Source of the DNA: an uncultured Prevotellaceae bacterium
GTDB taxonomy: Bacteria; Bacteroidota; Bacteroidia; Bacteroidales; Bacteroidaceae
NCBI GenBank assembly: GCA_902774925.1
Contig: CACYKE010000002.1
Coordinates: 26,951-90,950, forward strand
Reading direction: 5' to 3'
Length of the DNA: 64,000 bases
In this document: in pieces, positions 1 to 10,211 of the stretch
How the letters are laid out: each line of letters begins with the position of its first letter
Numbering within the stretch: the first letter of the stretch is position 1
Translations under genes and position numbers: made by a program
Notes under the pieces: generated by a model
Told to the model about the DNA's origin: nothing
What the model saw: the letters and a program-made list of their open reading frames with translations, nothing else
The model's database searches: none

Positions 1-1
1 C

Positions 2-2245
2 TCGCTGGCCAAGACACCTGGTGATGCAAAGATTGCCCAAAACGCTCCTCAGTTGAATGTAGTGGGTAAAATTGACCTCTCCGCTCTGAACCAGAGTACC
101 CGTCCCAAGAAAAAATCGAAGGAGGAACGTCGCAAGGAGCGTGAAGAAAAAGCTGCCGGTGAGCGTAAGAAGCGCGAACGTATCCGCCAAGGTAAGGTGG
201 ATATTGAAGCTGCTGCCAAACAGGTCAACCAACAGCAGAATCAGAACAAGAAGAACCAGAACAAGAATGGTCAACAGCAACAACAACAGCAACAGGGCGG
301 TAAGAAGAATAAGAAGAATCGCCCCGTGAAGCCGTTGGAGGTTGATGACGAGGCAGTAGCACGCCAGGTCAAGGAGACACTGGCTCGCCTTACCTCGAAG
401 AACCAGAACAAGAAAGGTGCCAAATATCGTCGTGAAAAGCGTGATGCCGTTGCTGAGCGCATGAACGAAGAGATGGCAGCAGAGGCAGCACAGAGCAAGG
501 TACTGAAGCTCACCGAGTTCGTGACCGTTTCTGAGTTGGCTACCATGATGAACGTGGGCGTCAATCAGGTTATCGGTACCTGTATGAGCATCGGTATCAT
601 GGTATCTATCAACCAGCGCTTGGATGCAGAGACCATCAATATCGTTGCCGACGAGTTTGGTTTTACAACTGAGTATGTATCAGCTGAAGTGCAGAATGCC
701 ATTACTGAGGAGGAGGACGATGAGAACGATCTGATCAGTCGCGCTCCAATTGTAACAGTGATGGGACACGTTGACCATGGTAAGACGTCGCTGCTCGACC
801 ATATCCGCAACACCAACGTGATTGCCGGTGAGGCCGGTGGTATCACCCAGCATATCGGTGCTTACAACGTCAAACTGAAGGATGGTCATAGCATCACGTT
901 CCTGGATACTCCTGGTCACGAGGCATTTACTGCTATGCGTGCCCGTGGTGCTCAGGTAACGGATATCGCCATCATCATTGTTGCTGCCGATGACAGCGTG
1001 ATGCCTACCACCAAGGAGGCTATCGCTCATGCTCAGGCTGCCAACGTTCCTATGGTGTTCGCTATCAATAAGATTGATAAGCCCGGTGCTAACCCCGATA
1101 AGATTCGCGAGGACTTGGCTAATATGAACCTCCTTGTCGAAGACTGGGGCGGTAAATACCAGTGTCAGGAAATCAGTGCCAAGAAGGGACAGGGCGTTTA
1201 CGAACTGCTGGAGAAGGTATTGCTGGAGGCTGAGATGCTCGACCTGAAAGCTAATCCTAACCGCAAAGCCACTGGTTCTATCATCGAGTCTTCACTCGAC
1301 AAGGGTCGTGGCTATGTTTCTACCGTCCTCGTATCGAATGGTACGCTGAAGATTGGTGACGTTGTCATCGCAGGTACAGCCTGGGGTCGTGTGAAGGCTA
1401 TGTTCAATGAACGTAACCAGCGTATCGAAAAGGCTGGTCCTGCTGAGCCCGCTATCATCTTAGGTTTGAACGGTGCGCCTACCGCTGGTGACTCCTTCCA
1501 CGTAATGGAGACGGAGCAGGAAGCCCGTGAAATTGCCAACAAACGTATCCAGCTGCAGCGTGAGCAGAGTCTGCGTACAACGACGAAACTCGGTCTTGAC
1601 GAGCTGTCACATCGTATCGCTCTGGGCGAGTTCCATGAGTTGAACATCATCGTGAAGGGTGATACTGACGGATCTATCGAGGCTCTCTCTGACTCATTCA
1701 TCAAGCTGTCTACTGAGAAGGTACAGGTTAACGTCATCTCGAAGGCCGTAGGTCAGATTTCAGAGAACGATGTCATGCTAGCTTCGGCTTCTGAGGCTAT
1801 CATCATCGGTTTCCAGGTACGTCCTTCTGCCGATGCCCGCAAAGCTGCCGATCGCGAGGGTGTTGAAATCAATACTTACTCCATCATCTACGACGCCATT
1901 GATGACGTGAAGCAGACCATGCAGGGTATGCTCGACAAGGTGAAGAAGGAGATTGTTTCTGGTGAGATTGAGGTAAAACAGGTCTTCAAGATATCGAAGG
2001 TTGGTACTGTTGCCGGTGGTCTTGTTACTGACGGTAAAGTACACAACAAAGATAAGGCCCGCGTTATCCGCGATGGTATTGTCATCCACACGGCTCCTAT
2101 CGACGCACTGAAGCGTTACAAGGACGATGCTAAGGAGGTCGCTACGGGTCTGGAGTGCGGTATCTCACTGGTTAACTTCAACGATATCCAGGTAGGTGAT
2201 ATCATTGAGACCTTCACGGAGATTGAGGTAGAACAGAAACTTTAA
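2..2245 (+). CDS. infB: Translation initiation factor IF-2, 5' end outside window
   Basis: GTPase that delivers initiator tRNA to the 30S subunit. The frame is open from base 2, so the start lies upstream and about 747 C-terminal residues are visible. A charged linker with long Q/N runs comes first, followed by the IF2_N region and the G domain with GHVDHGKT (G1), DTPGHEAF (G3), NKIDKPGA (G4) and SAKKGQG (G5). The C-terminal domains 2-4 that bind initiator tRNA follow. The stop codon shares one base with the sufB start (TAATG), so the two genes are probably co-transcribed and translationally coupled. Confidence 0.97.
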   Translation, partial: SLAKTPGDAKIAQNAPQLNVVGKIDLSALNQSTRPKKKSKEERRKEREEKAAGERKKRERIRQGKVDIEAAAKQVNQQQNQNKKNQNKNGQQQQQQQQGGKKNKKNRPVKPLEVDDEAVARQVKETLARLTSKNQNKKGAKYRREKRDAVAERMNEEMAAEAAQSKVLKLTEFVTVSELATMMNVGVNQVIGTCMSIGIMVSINQRLDAETINIVADEFGFTTEYVSAEVQNAITEEEDDENDLISRAPIVTVMGHVDHGKTSLLDHIRNTNVIAGEAGGITQHIGAYNVKLKDGHSITFLDTPGHEAFTAMRARGAQVTDIAIIIVAADDSVMPTTKEAIAHAQAANVPMVFAINKIDKPGANPDKIREDLANMNLLVEDWGGKYQCQEISAKKGQGVYELLEKVLLEAEMLDLKANPNRKATGSIIESSLDKGRGYVSTVLVSNGTLKIGDVVIAGTAWGRVKAMFNERNQRIEKAGPAEPAIILGLNGAPTAGDSFHVMETEQEAREIANKRIQLQREQSLRTTTKLGLDELSHRIALGEFHELNIIVKGDTDGSIEALSDSFIKLSTEKVQVNVISKAVGQISENDVMLASASEAIIIGFQVRPSADARKAADREGVEINTYSIIYDAIDDVKQTMQGMLDKVKKEIVSGEIEVKQVFKISKVGTVAGGLVTDGKVHNKDKARVIRDGIVIHTAPIDALKRYKDDAKEVATGLECGISLVNFNDIQVGDIIETFTEIEVEQKL

Positions 2246-3705
2246 TGGAAGAAAAAAAGAATGAGTTTGTCCGTCAGGTGGCCGAACAAAAATACGAGTT
2301 CGGTTTCACCACAGACGTACATACTGAAATCATAGAGAAAGGGCTGAACGAGGACATCGTTCGGCTCATCTCTGCTAAGAAGGGGGAACCCGAGTGGATG
2401 CTCGAGTTCCGCCTCAAGGCATTTCGCTACTGGAAGGAACAGACGGAGCCTACATGGGGCCACGTCCACGTGCCCCCCATTGACTACCAGGCCATCTCAT
2501 ATTATGCTGACCCCACCGCAGCCAAAAGCCAAAAGCCAAATGCTAATGGCCAAGAGATTGACCCCGAACTCGAAAAGACCTTCGACAAGCTTGGCATTCC
2601 CCTTGAGGAACGCTTGGCCCTGAGTGGCAATACAGCCGTCGATGCTATTATGGACTCAGTGAGCGTAAAAACAACCTTCAAGGAGAAGCTGCGCGAAAAG
2701 GGTGTTATCTTCTGTTCCATTGGCGAGGCCATCAAGGAGCATGGTGATTTGGTTCGTCAGTATTTAGGTTCAGTAGTGCCTTATCGTGACAACTTCTTTG
2801 CGGCCCTCAACAGCGCAGTCTTCAGCGATGGTTCGTTTGTGTATATCCCCAAGGGTGTTCGTTGCCCGATGGAGCTAAGCTCGTATTTCCGCATCAATGC
2901 CCGAAATACGGGACAATTTGAGCGCACACTGATAATCGCTGACGACGATGCCTACGTGTCATACTTGGAGGGCTGTACAGCCCCAATGCGCGATGAAAAC
3001 CAGTTACATGCTGCCATCGTAGAGATTATCGTGATGAATCGCGCAGAAGTGAAATACTCTACCGTCCAAAACTGGTATCCTGGTGATGAGAACGGTAAGG
3101 GTGGTGTGCTCAACTTGGTCACCAAACGTGGCGATTTGCGTGGTGTGGATAGTAAGCTCTCGTGGACGCAGGTAGAGACGGGGTCAGCTATCACGTGGAA
3201 ATATCCCTCTTGTATCCTTAGAGGTGATAACTCTCAAGCAGAGTTCTATTCGGTGGCTGTCACTAACAACTATCAGGAGGCGGATACGGGTACAAAAATG
3301 ATTCATATCGGCAAGAACACCAAGAGTACAATTATCTCAAAAGGTATCTCAGCTGGTCATAGTCAGAATAGCTATCGTGGACTGGTACGTGCAGCATCTA
3401 CTGCTGACAACGCCCGCAACTATTCATCATGCGACTCGTTGCTGCTGGGTTCTGACTGTGGTGCCCACACTTTCCCCTATATGGATGTGCATAACGACAC
3501 AGCCGTCTTCGAACACGAGGCAACCACCTCAAAGATCTCTGAGGACCAGCTGTTCTACTGCAATCAGCGCGGCATCCCCACCGAGCAGGCCGTCGGCCTC
3601 ATCGTCAACGGTTATGCCAAGGAAGTGCTCCAGAAACTCCCAATGGAGTTTGCCGTCGAAGCCCAGAAGTTGCTCAGCGTCTCTCTAGAGGGTACGGTGG
3701 GTTAA
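2245..3705 (+). CDS. sufB: Fe-S cluster assembly scaffold SufB
   Basis: Scaffold subunit of the cytosolic SufBC2D complex that builds Fe-S clusters. 486 residues, the normal SufB length, with the family features EMLEFR-like N-terminus, [19 protein letters not shown], a beta-helix core and the C-terminal [18 protein letters not shown] region. It opens a sufB-sufC-sufD order that continues downstream. No sufS or sufE gene follows sufD here, so the cysteine desulfurase must be elsewhere. An in-frame run of GCCAAAA-like heptamers encodes residues around [11 protein letters not shown] in a surface-type loop, which looks like an insertion into the conserved protein. Confidence 0.97.
   Translation: MEEKKNEFVRQVAEQKYEFGFTTDVHTEIIEKGLNEDIVRLISAKKGEPEWMLEFRLKAFRYWKEQTEPTWGHVHVPPIDYQAISYYADPTAAKSQKPNANGQEIDPELEKTFDKLGIPLEERLALSGNTAVDAIMDSVSVKTTFKEKLREKGVIFCSIGEAIKEHGDLVRQYLGSVVPYRDNFFAALNSAVFSDGSFVYIPKGVRCPMELSSYFRINARNTGQFERTLIIADDDAYVSYLEGCTAPMRDENQLHAAIVEIIVMNRAEVKYSTVQNWYPGDENGKGGVLNLVTKRGDLRGVDSKLSWTQVETGSAITWKYPSCILRGDNSQAEFYSVAVTNNYQEADTGTKMIHIGKNTKSTIISKGISAGHSQNSYRGLVRAASTADNARNYSSCDSLLLGSDCGAHTFPYMDVHNDTAVFEHEATTSKISEDQLFYCNQRGIPTEQAVGLIVNGYAKEVLQKLPMEFAVEAQKLLSVSLEGTVG
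2521..2552 (+). repeat. In-frame heptamer array, family A (GCCAAAA), in sufB
   Basis: About 4.5 tandem copies of a degenerate 7-bp unit GC(C/T)AA(A/T)(A/G). It lies in frame in sufB and encodes SQKPNANGQ-like residues. The same unit recurs at 8635, 10181, 13105, 13707 and 53082. Confidence 0.8.
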
Positions 3706-3710
3706 CTCCT

Positions 3711-3742
3711 AATAACGATATAACGCAATAACGATATAACGA
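3711..3742 (+). repeat. Octamer array (ATAACGAT) before sufC
   Basis: Four tandem 8-bp units (ATAACGAT, ATAACGCA, ATAACGAT, ATAACGAA) fill the sufB-sufC gap and end two bases before the sufC ATG. A related array stands before the thioesterase gene at 34138. Confidence 0.75.
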
Positions 3743-3744
3743 AA

Positions 3745-4500
3745 ATGTTAGAAGTAAAGAACTTACACGCCAAGATAGGCGATAAAGAAATATTAAAGGG
3801 TATCGACCTCGTGATTAACGATGGTGAGACGCATGCCATCATGGGACCTAACGGTTCTGGTAAATCGACCTTGAGTGCCGTGCTCGTAGGCAACCCACTC
3901 TACGAGGTCACTGAGGGCGAGGCATACTTCAATGGTAAGAACCTCCTGGAGATGAAGCCAGAGGATCGTGCTCACGAAGGACTCTTCTTGAGTTTCCAAT
4001 ATCCTGTGGAGATTCCTGGTGTCTCGATGACCAACTTCATGAAGGCCGCTATCAACGAGAAGCGCAAGTATCAGGGCCTCGATCCCATGAATGCCGCAGA
4101 ATTCCTGAAGCTGATGCGTGAGAAACGTAAGATTGTAGAGCTCGACTCAAAACTGGCAAATCGTTCTGTCAACGAGGGTTTCAGCGGTGGTGAGAAGAAG
4201 CGCAACGAGATTTTCCAGATGGCGATGTTGGAGCCCAAACTGAGCATTCTCGACGAGACAGATTCTGGTCTGGATGTGGATGCGATGCGCATTGTAGCCG
4301 AAGGCGTAAATAAACTTCAGACGCCAGAAACCTCGTGCATCGTCATTACCCACTACGACCGTCTGCTGGAGATGATCAAGCCTCAGTTTGTACATGTGCT
4401 CTACAAGGGTCGCATCGTCAAAACGGGTGGCCCAGAACTAGCCGTACAGATTCAGGAGCACGGCTACGATTGGATTAAGGAAGAAATAGGAGAAGAGTAA
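3745..4500 (+). CDS. sufC: Fe-S assembly ATPase SufC
   Basis: ABC-type ATPase that drives conformational change in SufBC2D. 251 residues with Walker A GPNGSGKST near residue 33, the signature FSGGEKKRNE and Walker B LSILDETDSGLD, followed by the H-loop region (ITHYDR). These are the hallmarks of SufC as opposed to transporter ATPases. It lies between sufB and sufD on the same strand. Confidence 0.97.
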   Translation: MLEVKNLHAKIGDKEILKGIDLVINDGETHAIMGPNGSGKSTLSAVLVGNPLYEVTEGEAYFNGKNLLEMKPEDRAHEGLFLSFQYPVEIPGVSMTNFMKAAINEKRKYQGLDPMNAAEFLKLMREKRKIVELDSKLANRSVNEGFSGGEKKRNEIFQMAMLEPKLSILDETDSGLDVDAMRIVAEGVNKLQTPETSCIVITHYDRLLEMIKPQFVHVLYKGRIVKTGGPELAVQIQEHGYDWIKEEIGEE

Positions 4501-4534
4501 TTAATTGACAATTGATAATTAACAATTGACAATT
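4501..4534 (+). repeat. Heptamer array (AATTGAC) ending at sufD start codon
   Basis: Units AATTGAC, AATTGAT, AATTAAC, AATTGAC and then AATT, which joins the ATG of sufD. The start codon therefore sits in the last, truncated heptamer (AATTATG). The coaD gene has the same arrangement at 47145. Confidence 0.8.
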
Positions 4535-5860
4535 ATGAAAGCAGAACAACAATATATCGACCTCTATAAGCAGTGTCGCGGGATGATCTGCGAGCACAGC
4601 AGCGACGTGATGAATGCCGAGCGTGACGCGGCTTTCGAGCGTTTCGCGTCGAATGGTTTCCCCACTCGGAAAGTCGAGCGCTACAAGTATACCGACATGC
4701 AGGAGCTCTTCGCCCCCGATTACGGCTTGAACTTGAATCGCCTCCAGATTCCTGTCGACCCTTACAACGCGTTCCGTTGCGACGTGCCCAACCTCTCTAC
4801 CAGCCTGTACTTTGTGGTAAATGATATTTTCTATCACGACGAGAAACCCAAGGGACATCTGCCTGAGGGTGTTATCATCGGTTCGCTGAAGGACTTTGCC
4901 ACCAGCGAGTACTACAACCGTTTGGCAGGTCAAGCCAATGATGCCGTTACCGATCTCAACACGATGCTGGCACAAGATGGGCTCTACGTCTATGTGCCCA
5001 AGAACGTGAAGGTAGATCGTGCCATTCAAGTGATAAACATCCTGCGTAGTGATGTTGACCTCATGGTCAATCGTCGCGTACTCATCGTGCTCGAAGAGGG
5101 AGCCGAGATAAAAATGCTGTTCTGCGACCATGCCGCTGACGACCGTAACTTCCTAGCTACTCAAGTCATCGAGGCTTACGTAGGTGAGAATGCTTCCCTT
5201 GACCTCTATTGCATGGAGGAGACGCATCACAAGAACGTTCGCGTGAGCAATGTGTATATCGACCAACAGGCCAATAGTCGCGTCAACCATAATGTGATTA
5301 CCTTGCACAATGGTATCACCCGCAATAAGCTAGACCTTACTTTCTCTGGTGAAGGTGCCGAGTGCCAGTGCTACGGTTGTGTGATTGCCGACAAACAACA
5401 GCACGTTGATAACAACACGCTGATTACCCACAAGGTTCCTCATTGCACCTCAAACGAGCTTTATAAATACGTGCTCGACGATAAGGCCGTTGGAGCCTTT
5501 GCAGGTCGTGTGCTGGTGGAACACGGTGCTCAAAAGACCACTTCGCAGATGACCAATCAGAACCTGACAGCAACAAAAGAGGCTCGCATGTACACCCAGC
5601 CGATGCTCGAGATCTATGCCGACGATGTGAAGTGTGCTCACGGTTCTACCGTTGGTCAGCTCAACGATGCAGCCCTCTTCTATATGCGTCAGCGAGGCAT
5701 TTCTTTGCAGGAGGCCAAAGTGCTGTTGCAGAATGCCTTCATCAACGAAGTCATCGACCACATGCAACTCGAACCCCTCCGCGACCGCCTGCACTACCTC
5801 GTAGAGAAGCGCTTCCGTGGCGAACTCAACAAATGCTCCGGTTGCAAACTTTGCAAATAA
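4535..5860 (+). CDS. sufD: Fe-S cluster assembly protein SufD
   Basis: Partner of SufB in the SufBC2D scaffold. I chose the ATG at 4535 because the frame upstream (TTG at 4526) is only repeat sequence. 441 residues. The SufBD beta-helix core is clear (for example QNLTATKEARMYTQPMLEIYADDVKCAHGSTVGQL). The extreme C-terminus carries a compact cysteine group, CSGCKLC, that could bind a metal or cluster. A short gap and a new promoter separate it from the histidine kinase. Confidence 0.95.
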   Translation: MKAEQQYIDLYKQCRGMICEHSSDVMNAERDAAFERFASNGFPTRKVERYKYTDMQELFAPDYGLNLNRLQIPVDPYNAFRCDVPNLSTSLYFVVNDIFYHDEKPKGHLPEGVIIGSLKDFATSEYYNRLAGQANDAVTDLNTMLAQDGLYVYVPKNVKVDRAIQVINILRSDVDLMVNRRVLIVLEEGAEIKMLFCDHAADDRNFLATQVIEAYVGENASLDLYCMEETHHKNVRVSNVYIDQQANSRVNHNVITLHNGITRNKLDLTFSGEGAECQCYGCVIADKQQHVDNNTLITHKVPHCTSNELYKYVLDDKAVGAFAGRVLVEHGAQKTTSQMTNQNLTATKEARMYTQPMLEIYADDVKCAHGSTVGQLNDAALFYMRQRGISLQEAKVLLQNAFINEVIDHMQLEPLRDRLHYLVEKRFRGELNKCSGCKLCK

Positions 5861-5902
5861 AGAAAAATTCGGGCAGTTGAAGGGGAATTGGAATAAAATT
5901 CG

Positions 5903-5910
5903 TATCTTTG
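5903..5910 (+). promoter_or_regulatory. Near-leaderless promoter of the histidine kinase
   Basis: TATCTTTG matches the Bacteroidetes -7 consensus TAnnTTTG and lies only four bases before the ATG at 5915. The transcript would have almost no 5' leader. The -33 box is weak (a TTG at 5877-5879). Confidence 0.55.
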
Positions 5911-5914
5911 CAGC

Positions 5915-7888
5915 ATGAATAACTATAAACATTATATCCTGCTGATTGTTTTGGCGTTGATTCCAGTGTTGTATGTCCATGCTGATGATGACTTGGAACA
6001 GCAGAGACAGCAGTTGATTGAACGGTTCCACCAATATTACGCACAGATGAACCTTGACAGCGCGTTGGTGATTCTGGATGAGCAGATTGCGTTGGAGGCC
6101 AATGTGGGCAACATCGAAAACGAGGGTAAGGCCCGATGGAACAAGGTGGCAGTGCTGAACAATGGTGCTCGTTATGAAGAACTGGTCGTGGAGGCCGAGA
6201 AGCAACGTGAATGGTTTGGCAAACACGAAAACTGGAGCCGTTTCTATCAATGCTGGCAGCGCATGTGTTCTGGTAATCATGATTTGGGACGTATGCAGAC
6301 TGCTTTGCGTGAGGCGGAGGCGATGGGTAATGATGCCAAGTCGCGAAACAACAATACTGGCCGTGCAATGGCCTATAAGCAGATAGGAGTCATCTATACG
6401 GACATCCGCCAATTGCCACAGGCTGAGGAGTCTTTCCGAAAGGCTGTAGAATTGTTGAAGGAGGACAACGATATGACAGGCATCCTGAGCGGTGTGTACG
6501 AAGGTCTGAGCCAGACATTGGATAAGCAGAAAAAACACAAAGAGCAGTTGCTGGTAGCTGATGAGTGGCTGAAACACCTTGACGAACTGGCCAAGCAAAT
6601 TTCTCTTGAAGTGGTCAGCCAAACCTTTGTGGCTTGCTATCTGGCCTATGCCAATGCCTATATCGGATTGCAGCGTTATGCTGATGCGGAGAAAGCCCTG
6701 GAAAAGGCGGAGGAGTACTATGCCATTACCAAAACGGCTCTGACACGCTACGATATCTTCGAGGTGCGTACATTGCTTGCTTTGAAACAAGGCCATTATC
6801 AACAGGCCATTGCCTATAGTGACAGCGCCTTGTCGCCTGGCATGAATTACAGTGTGTTGTTGCAGGAATACCGTGCAGAGGCCTTTCTGAATGCCAATCA
6901 GGGTGTTACCTCTGCCGAAATCTATCGTAAATTGTACAACGACAAGGATTCCGTGTTTACACGTGAGATGAGAACCCAGCTGGATGAACTTAACACCTTC
7001 TTCCAGCTTGACGAACTGCAACGCTCGCAACGCGAGGCAAAGGTGCGCTATGCCATGATTATCGTCGGACTAATCCTGATAGCCCTTATCATCTTTATTA
7101 TTGTGACACGTCGCTCGGCTCGTAAACTGGCAGAGAAGAATCGTGAACTGGCTGAGAACGTAAGTGCGCTGGCATTGGCTAACGACAAGGCTGAGGCTTC
7201 GTCGAGGATGAAGACCGAATTCATTCAGAATATGTCGCACGAAATCCGTACTCCGCTGAATATTCTGAATGGTTTTACGCAGGTGCTGACCTCTAATGAT
7301 GCCGACCAACTTCTGCCTGCGGAGAAGGCCGATATGCGCCAGCGTGTTGCAGAAAACACGGAGCGCATTACTGGTCTAATTAACAAGATGCTGGTATTGG
7401 CGGAGTCGAATAGTCAACATGTGCTTGAATGTAATGATCAGACAACGCCCGAAGAGATTGTGATGCAGGCAGTGATGACAGCTCATGCGGCGGCGACAGC
7501 TGATGTGACTTTCAGCACGGCAATTGACGACACTGTCAGAAACGTCACGCTAAAAACCAATCGCGACTATGCGGTAAGGGCTCTGGCGCAGTTGCTTGAC
7601 AACGCGTTCAAATTTACTAAGCAAGGCAGGGTGACACTTTCTGCAGAGCGAGGTGACAATTGTGTACGTTTCGTAGTCGAAGACACAGGCATCGGCATTC
7701 CTAAGGAGGAGATGTCGCATGTCTTTGAGGAGTTCGTCCAGCTCGACAGCTACAACGAAGGCATGGGTATTGGCCTGACAATGGCACGTAGCATCGCCAA
7801 CCGCCTTGGTGGCAGTCTGGACATTGATGACGAATATACGGATGGAGCCCGTTTCGTGTTTATCATATACGGTGACAAAATGGGGTGA
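5915..7888 (+). CDS. Membrane histidine kinase with periplasmic TPR region
   Basis: 657 residues. A signal peptide (about 1-23) precedes a helical tetratricopeptide-like sensor region, one membrane helix at about 379-400, a coiled segment, the HisKA domain with phosphoacceptor His442 (SHEIRTP), and HATPase_c with N-box Asn563 (LLDNAFKF), DTGIGIP and GMGIGLTMA. It has no receiver or output domain, so it needs a separate response regulator, and none is adjacent. Resembles the TPR-type sensor kinases common in Bacteroidetes. The signal is unknown. Confidence 0.9.
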   Translation: MNNYKHYILLIVLALIPVLYVHADDDLEQQRQQLIERFHQYYAQMNLDSALVILDEQIALEANVGNIENEGKARWNKVAVLNNGARYEELVVEAEKQREWFGKHENWSRFYQCWQRMCSGNHDLGRMQTALREAEAMGNDAKSRNNNTGRAMAYKQIGVIYTDIRQLPQAEESFRKAVELLKEDNDMTGILSGVYEGLSQTLDKQKKHKEQLLVADEWLKHLDELAKQISLEVVSQTFVACYLAYANAYIGLQRYADAEKALEKAEEYYAITKTALTRYDIFEVRTLLALKQGHYQQAIAYSDSALSPGMNYSVLLQEYRAEAFLNANQGVTSAEIYRKLYNDKDSVFTREMRTQLDELNTFFQLDELQRSQREAKVRYAMIIVGLILIALIIFIIVTRRSARKLAEKNRELAENVSALALANDKAEASSRMKTEFIQNMSHEIRTPLNILNGFTQVLTSNDADQLLPAEKADMRQRVAENTERITGLINKMLVLAESNSQHVLECNDQTTPEEIVMQAVMTAHAAATADVTFSTAIDDTVRNVTLKTNRDYAVRALAQLLDNAFKFTKQGRVTLSAERGDNCVRFVVEDTGIGIPKEEMSHVFEEFVQLDSYNEGMGIGLTMARSIANRLGGSLDIDDEYTDGARFVFIIYGDKMG

Positions 7889-7933
7889 CGAACGTCTTTT
7901 TGTTAAGATATAATAGTTAACAGATAAGACGTT

Positions 7934-9115
7934 ATGAGAGCAATAACCCTTTTGCAGCCACAGAAGATTGTGTTTGGCACGGGCTGCATCCATACATTGG
8001 TGGAGGACTATAAAAAGATGGGCTATCAGCGCCTGTTTGTGCTGACAGCGCCTCCCATCCTACCGTTGATTAAGGAACCGCTGGCAGAGTTGAAGACAGC
8101 AGGCATCAGCATTGAGACCTATCAGGACATTGTGGCAGAGCCGACGGTGAACGACTTCAGGAATATTCTCCAGGTGGCACGCAGTTTCAAGGCCGACAGC
8201 GTCATCGGTATCGGAGGCGGTTCGGTGCTCGACGTCACGAAACTCGTGGCAGCATTCATCAGTAGCGACCAACAGGTGGAAGACTGTTTCGGCACTGGTT
8301 TCATCAAACAGAAGGGACTATGGTTTGCCTGTCTGCCCACAACGGCTGGAACAGGTTCCGAGGTAAGCCCGAACGCTATCCTATTGGACGAGCGCGACCA
8401 CCTAAAGAAAGGAATCGTGTCGCCTTTCCTCATTGCCGATGCGGCCTATGTGGATCCCAAGTTGACGTGGACGGTACCTGCTAAGGTGACGGCCGACACA
8501 GGTATGGATGCGCTGACGCATTGTATCGAGGCGTATACCAATAAGTTTGCACACCCCTCGGTGGACATCTATGCCCTGCAAGGTATCCGCCTGATTGCAG
8601 CCAATCTGGAGACTGCCGTTAAACTGGCTGCAGAAGCCAACAGCCAAAAGCTAATAGCCAATAGCCAATACATTGAGGCCCGCGAGGCACTAGCCTTTGG
8701 TTCACTGTATGGCGGATTGTGTTTGGGCCCAGTGAATACAGCAGCTGTTCACGCACTCTCCTACCCTCTTGGTGGCGAGTTCCACATTCCTCATGGCCTG
8801 TCAAACGCTATCCTGTTGCCCAGCGTCATGAAGTTCAACATGCCTGCCAACATCAAACGCCATGCCGAGGTTGCTATTGCCTTAGGATGTGAACCTGGCC
8901 GAACACCAGAAGAGACCGCCCAAAAGGGTGTGAACTTCATCTACCGCTTAGCAGCAGCTGTGGGCATTCCTGATAAACTGACGGCACTAAATATTCCGCA
9001 GACCGCTGTCGACGGTATGGCCAAAGCCGCCATGCAGGTACAGCGCCTGCTGAAGAACAATCCGAGAGAAGTCACCGAGCAAGACGCCCGTGATATTTAT
9101 AATAGTTTATACTAG
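7934..9115 (+). CDS. Iron-containing alcohol dehydrogenase
   Basis: 393 residues, group III Fe-ADH. The NAD-binding motif GGGSVLDVTK is followed by the metal-ligand region DALTHCIEAY and the histidine cluster HALSYPLGGEFHIPHG. Substrate unknown. The neighbours (PdxA2-type dehydrogenase, DUF1537 kinase) suggest sugar-acid or aldehyde metabolism. An in-frame heptamer array (8635-8670) inserts residues of the type ANSQKLIANSQ between two helices. The stop codon lies inside another array that leads into the next gene. Confidence 0.9.
   Translation: MRAITLLQPQKIVFGTGCIHTLVEDYKKMGYQRLFVLTAPPILPLIKEPLAELKTAGISIETYQDIVAEPTVNDFRNILQVARSFKADSVIGIGGGSVLDVTKLVAAFISSDQQVEDCFGTGFIKQKGLWFACLPTTAGTGSEVSPNAILLDERDHLKKGIVSPFLIADAAYVDPKLTWTVPAKVTADTGMDALTHCIEAYTNKFAHPSVDIYALQGIRLIAANLETAVKLAAEANSQKLIANSQYIEAREALAFGSLYGGLCLGPVNTAAVHALSYPLGGEFHIPHGLSNAILLPSVMKFNMPANIKRHAEVAIALGCEPGRTPEETAQKGVNFIYRLAAAVGIPDKLTALNIPQTAVDGMAKAAMQVQRLLKNNPREVTEQDARDIYNSLY
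8635..8670 (+). repeat. In-frame heptamer array, family A, in Fe-ADH gene
   Basis: Five units: GCCAACA, GCCAAAA, GCTAATA, GCCAATA, GCCAATA. In frame, encoding ANSQKLIANSQY. Confidence 0.8.
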
Positions 9116-9150
9116 AGGAACTAGAGACTCTAGATTATCTAGATTTAAAA
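9111..9150 (+). repeat. Nonamer array (ACTAGAGGA/TCTAGATTA) before pdxA2
   Basis: Four degenerate 9-bp units centred on CTAGA. They overlap the stop of the dehydrogenase gene (TAG at 9113) and end just before the next ATG. A second CTAGA array lies in frame in rnr at 13374. Confidence 0.7.
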
Positions 9151-9152
9151 AT

Positions 9153-10199
9153 ATGAAACCGATATTAGCCATCACCATGGGCGACCCCGCAGGCATTGGT
9201 CCTGAGATTACCGTTCGCGCCCTGAACAGAAAAGAGACTTACGAGAAGTGCCGTCCTATTGTCACGGGCGATGCTGCTATCATGCAACAGGCTGTGAAAC
9301 TACTTGGTTTTGACTTGCAGGTCAATGCCGTACAAAATGTCAAGGATGCGCGCTTTGAGTTTGGCACCATCGACGTGCTCGATCTGCAATGCGTGGACCC
9401 CACGACCTTTGAGTTCGGCAAGGTGCAGGCACAATGCGGTAATGCCGCCTTCCAGTATATCAAGAAGGCCATTGAACTGGCAATGGCCAACGAAGTAGAT
9501 GGCACCGTAACGGCACCGCTGAACAAGGAAGCACTGAATCTGGCTGGTCATCACTATGACGGACATACGGAGATATACGCCACCTTTACCCAGACCAAGA
9601 AGTATGCCATGATGCTGGCAGACGAGAACATCCGCGTGATTCACGTATCGACGCATGTGCCTTTGAGGAAGGCTTGCGATCTGGTAAAGAAGGCGCGTGT
9701 CATTGAGTGCGTAGAGCTCATAGACGATGCGTGCAAGCAATTTGGTATCGAACATCCGCATATCGGTGTGGCAGGCCTCAACCCCCACTCCAGTGAGAAT
9801 GGTATGTTCGGCTATGAGGAGGCACAGGAAATCATACCTGCCATCGAAGAACTGAATGCTCGCGGTTTCGACGTCGAGGGTCCAGTACCTCCCGACAGCA
9901 TCTTTGCCAAAGCCAAATGTGGCAAATTCGACGCTTGTGTGGCCATGTATCACGACCAGGGACATATTCCCTTGAAGGTGTGCGCTTTCAACTGGAACAA
10001 GGAAACGGGCAAGATGGAAAGTGCCTCAGGCGTAAACATCACCCTCGGCCTGCCCATCATCCGCGTCAGCGTGGATCACGGTACCGCCTTCGACGTAGCA
10101 GGTAAAGGCATCGCCAACGATAGTGCCATGACCCTCTCAATAGATTATGCTACAAGGATGGCGATCTATCGAAGTAATAAGCTAAAAGCTAATTGCTAA
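9153..10199 (+). CDS. pdxA2: PdxA2-type 4-phospho-threonate/erythronate dehydrogenase
   Basis: 348 residues from the ATG at 9153. PdxA superfamily: ITMGDPAGIGPEI at the N-terminus, the TAPLNKE motif and metal-binding histidines. The signature AMYHDQGHIPLKV is the PdxA2 form; vitamin B6 PdxA usually reads YHDQGLPVLKY. PdxA2 enzymes oxidise and decarboxylate 4-phospho-D-threonate or -erythronate to dihydroxyacetone phosphate (Zhang et al. 2016, DUF1537 study). The DUF1537 kinase follows immediately and would supply that substrate. True PdxA is the alternative. Confidence 0.8.
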   Translation: MKPILAITMGDPAGIGPEITVRALNRKETYEKCRPIVTGDAAIMQQAVKLLGFDLQVNAVQNVKDARFEFGTIDVLDLQCVDPTTFEFGKVQAQCGNAAFQYIKKAIELAMANEVDGTVTAPLNKEALNLAGHHYDGHTEIYATFTQTKKYAMMLADENIRVIHVSTHVPLRKACDLVKKARVIECVELIDDACKQFGIEHPHIGVAGLNPHSSENGMFGYEEAQEIIPAIEELNARGFDVEGPVPPDSIFAKAKCGKFDACVAMYHDQGHIPLKVCAFNWNKETGKMESASGVNITLGLPIIRVSVDHGTAFDVAGKGIANDSAMTLSIDYATRMAIYRSNKLKANC

Positions 10200-10211
10200 C
10201 GGCCATTAGCC
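10181..10211 (+). repeat. Heptamer array, family A, across the pdxA2 stop
   Basis: Units GCTAAAA, GCTAATT, GCTAACG, GCCATTA, GCC. They encode the last residues of pdxA2 (NKLKANC), supply its stop codon and abut the ATG of the next gene. Confidence 0.8.

Noticed and set aside
5450-7030. Long minus-strand open frame (526 codons)
   Set aside because: Antisense to sufD and the histidine kinase; translation has no recognisable domain and the composition of a shadow frame.
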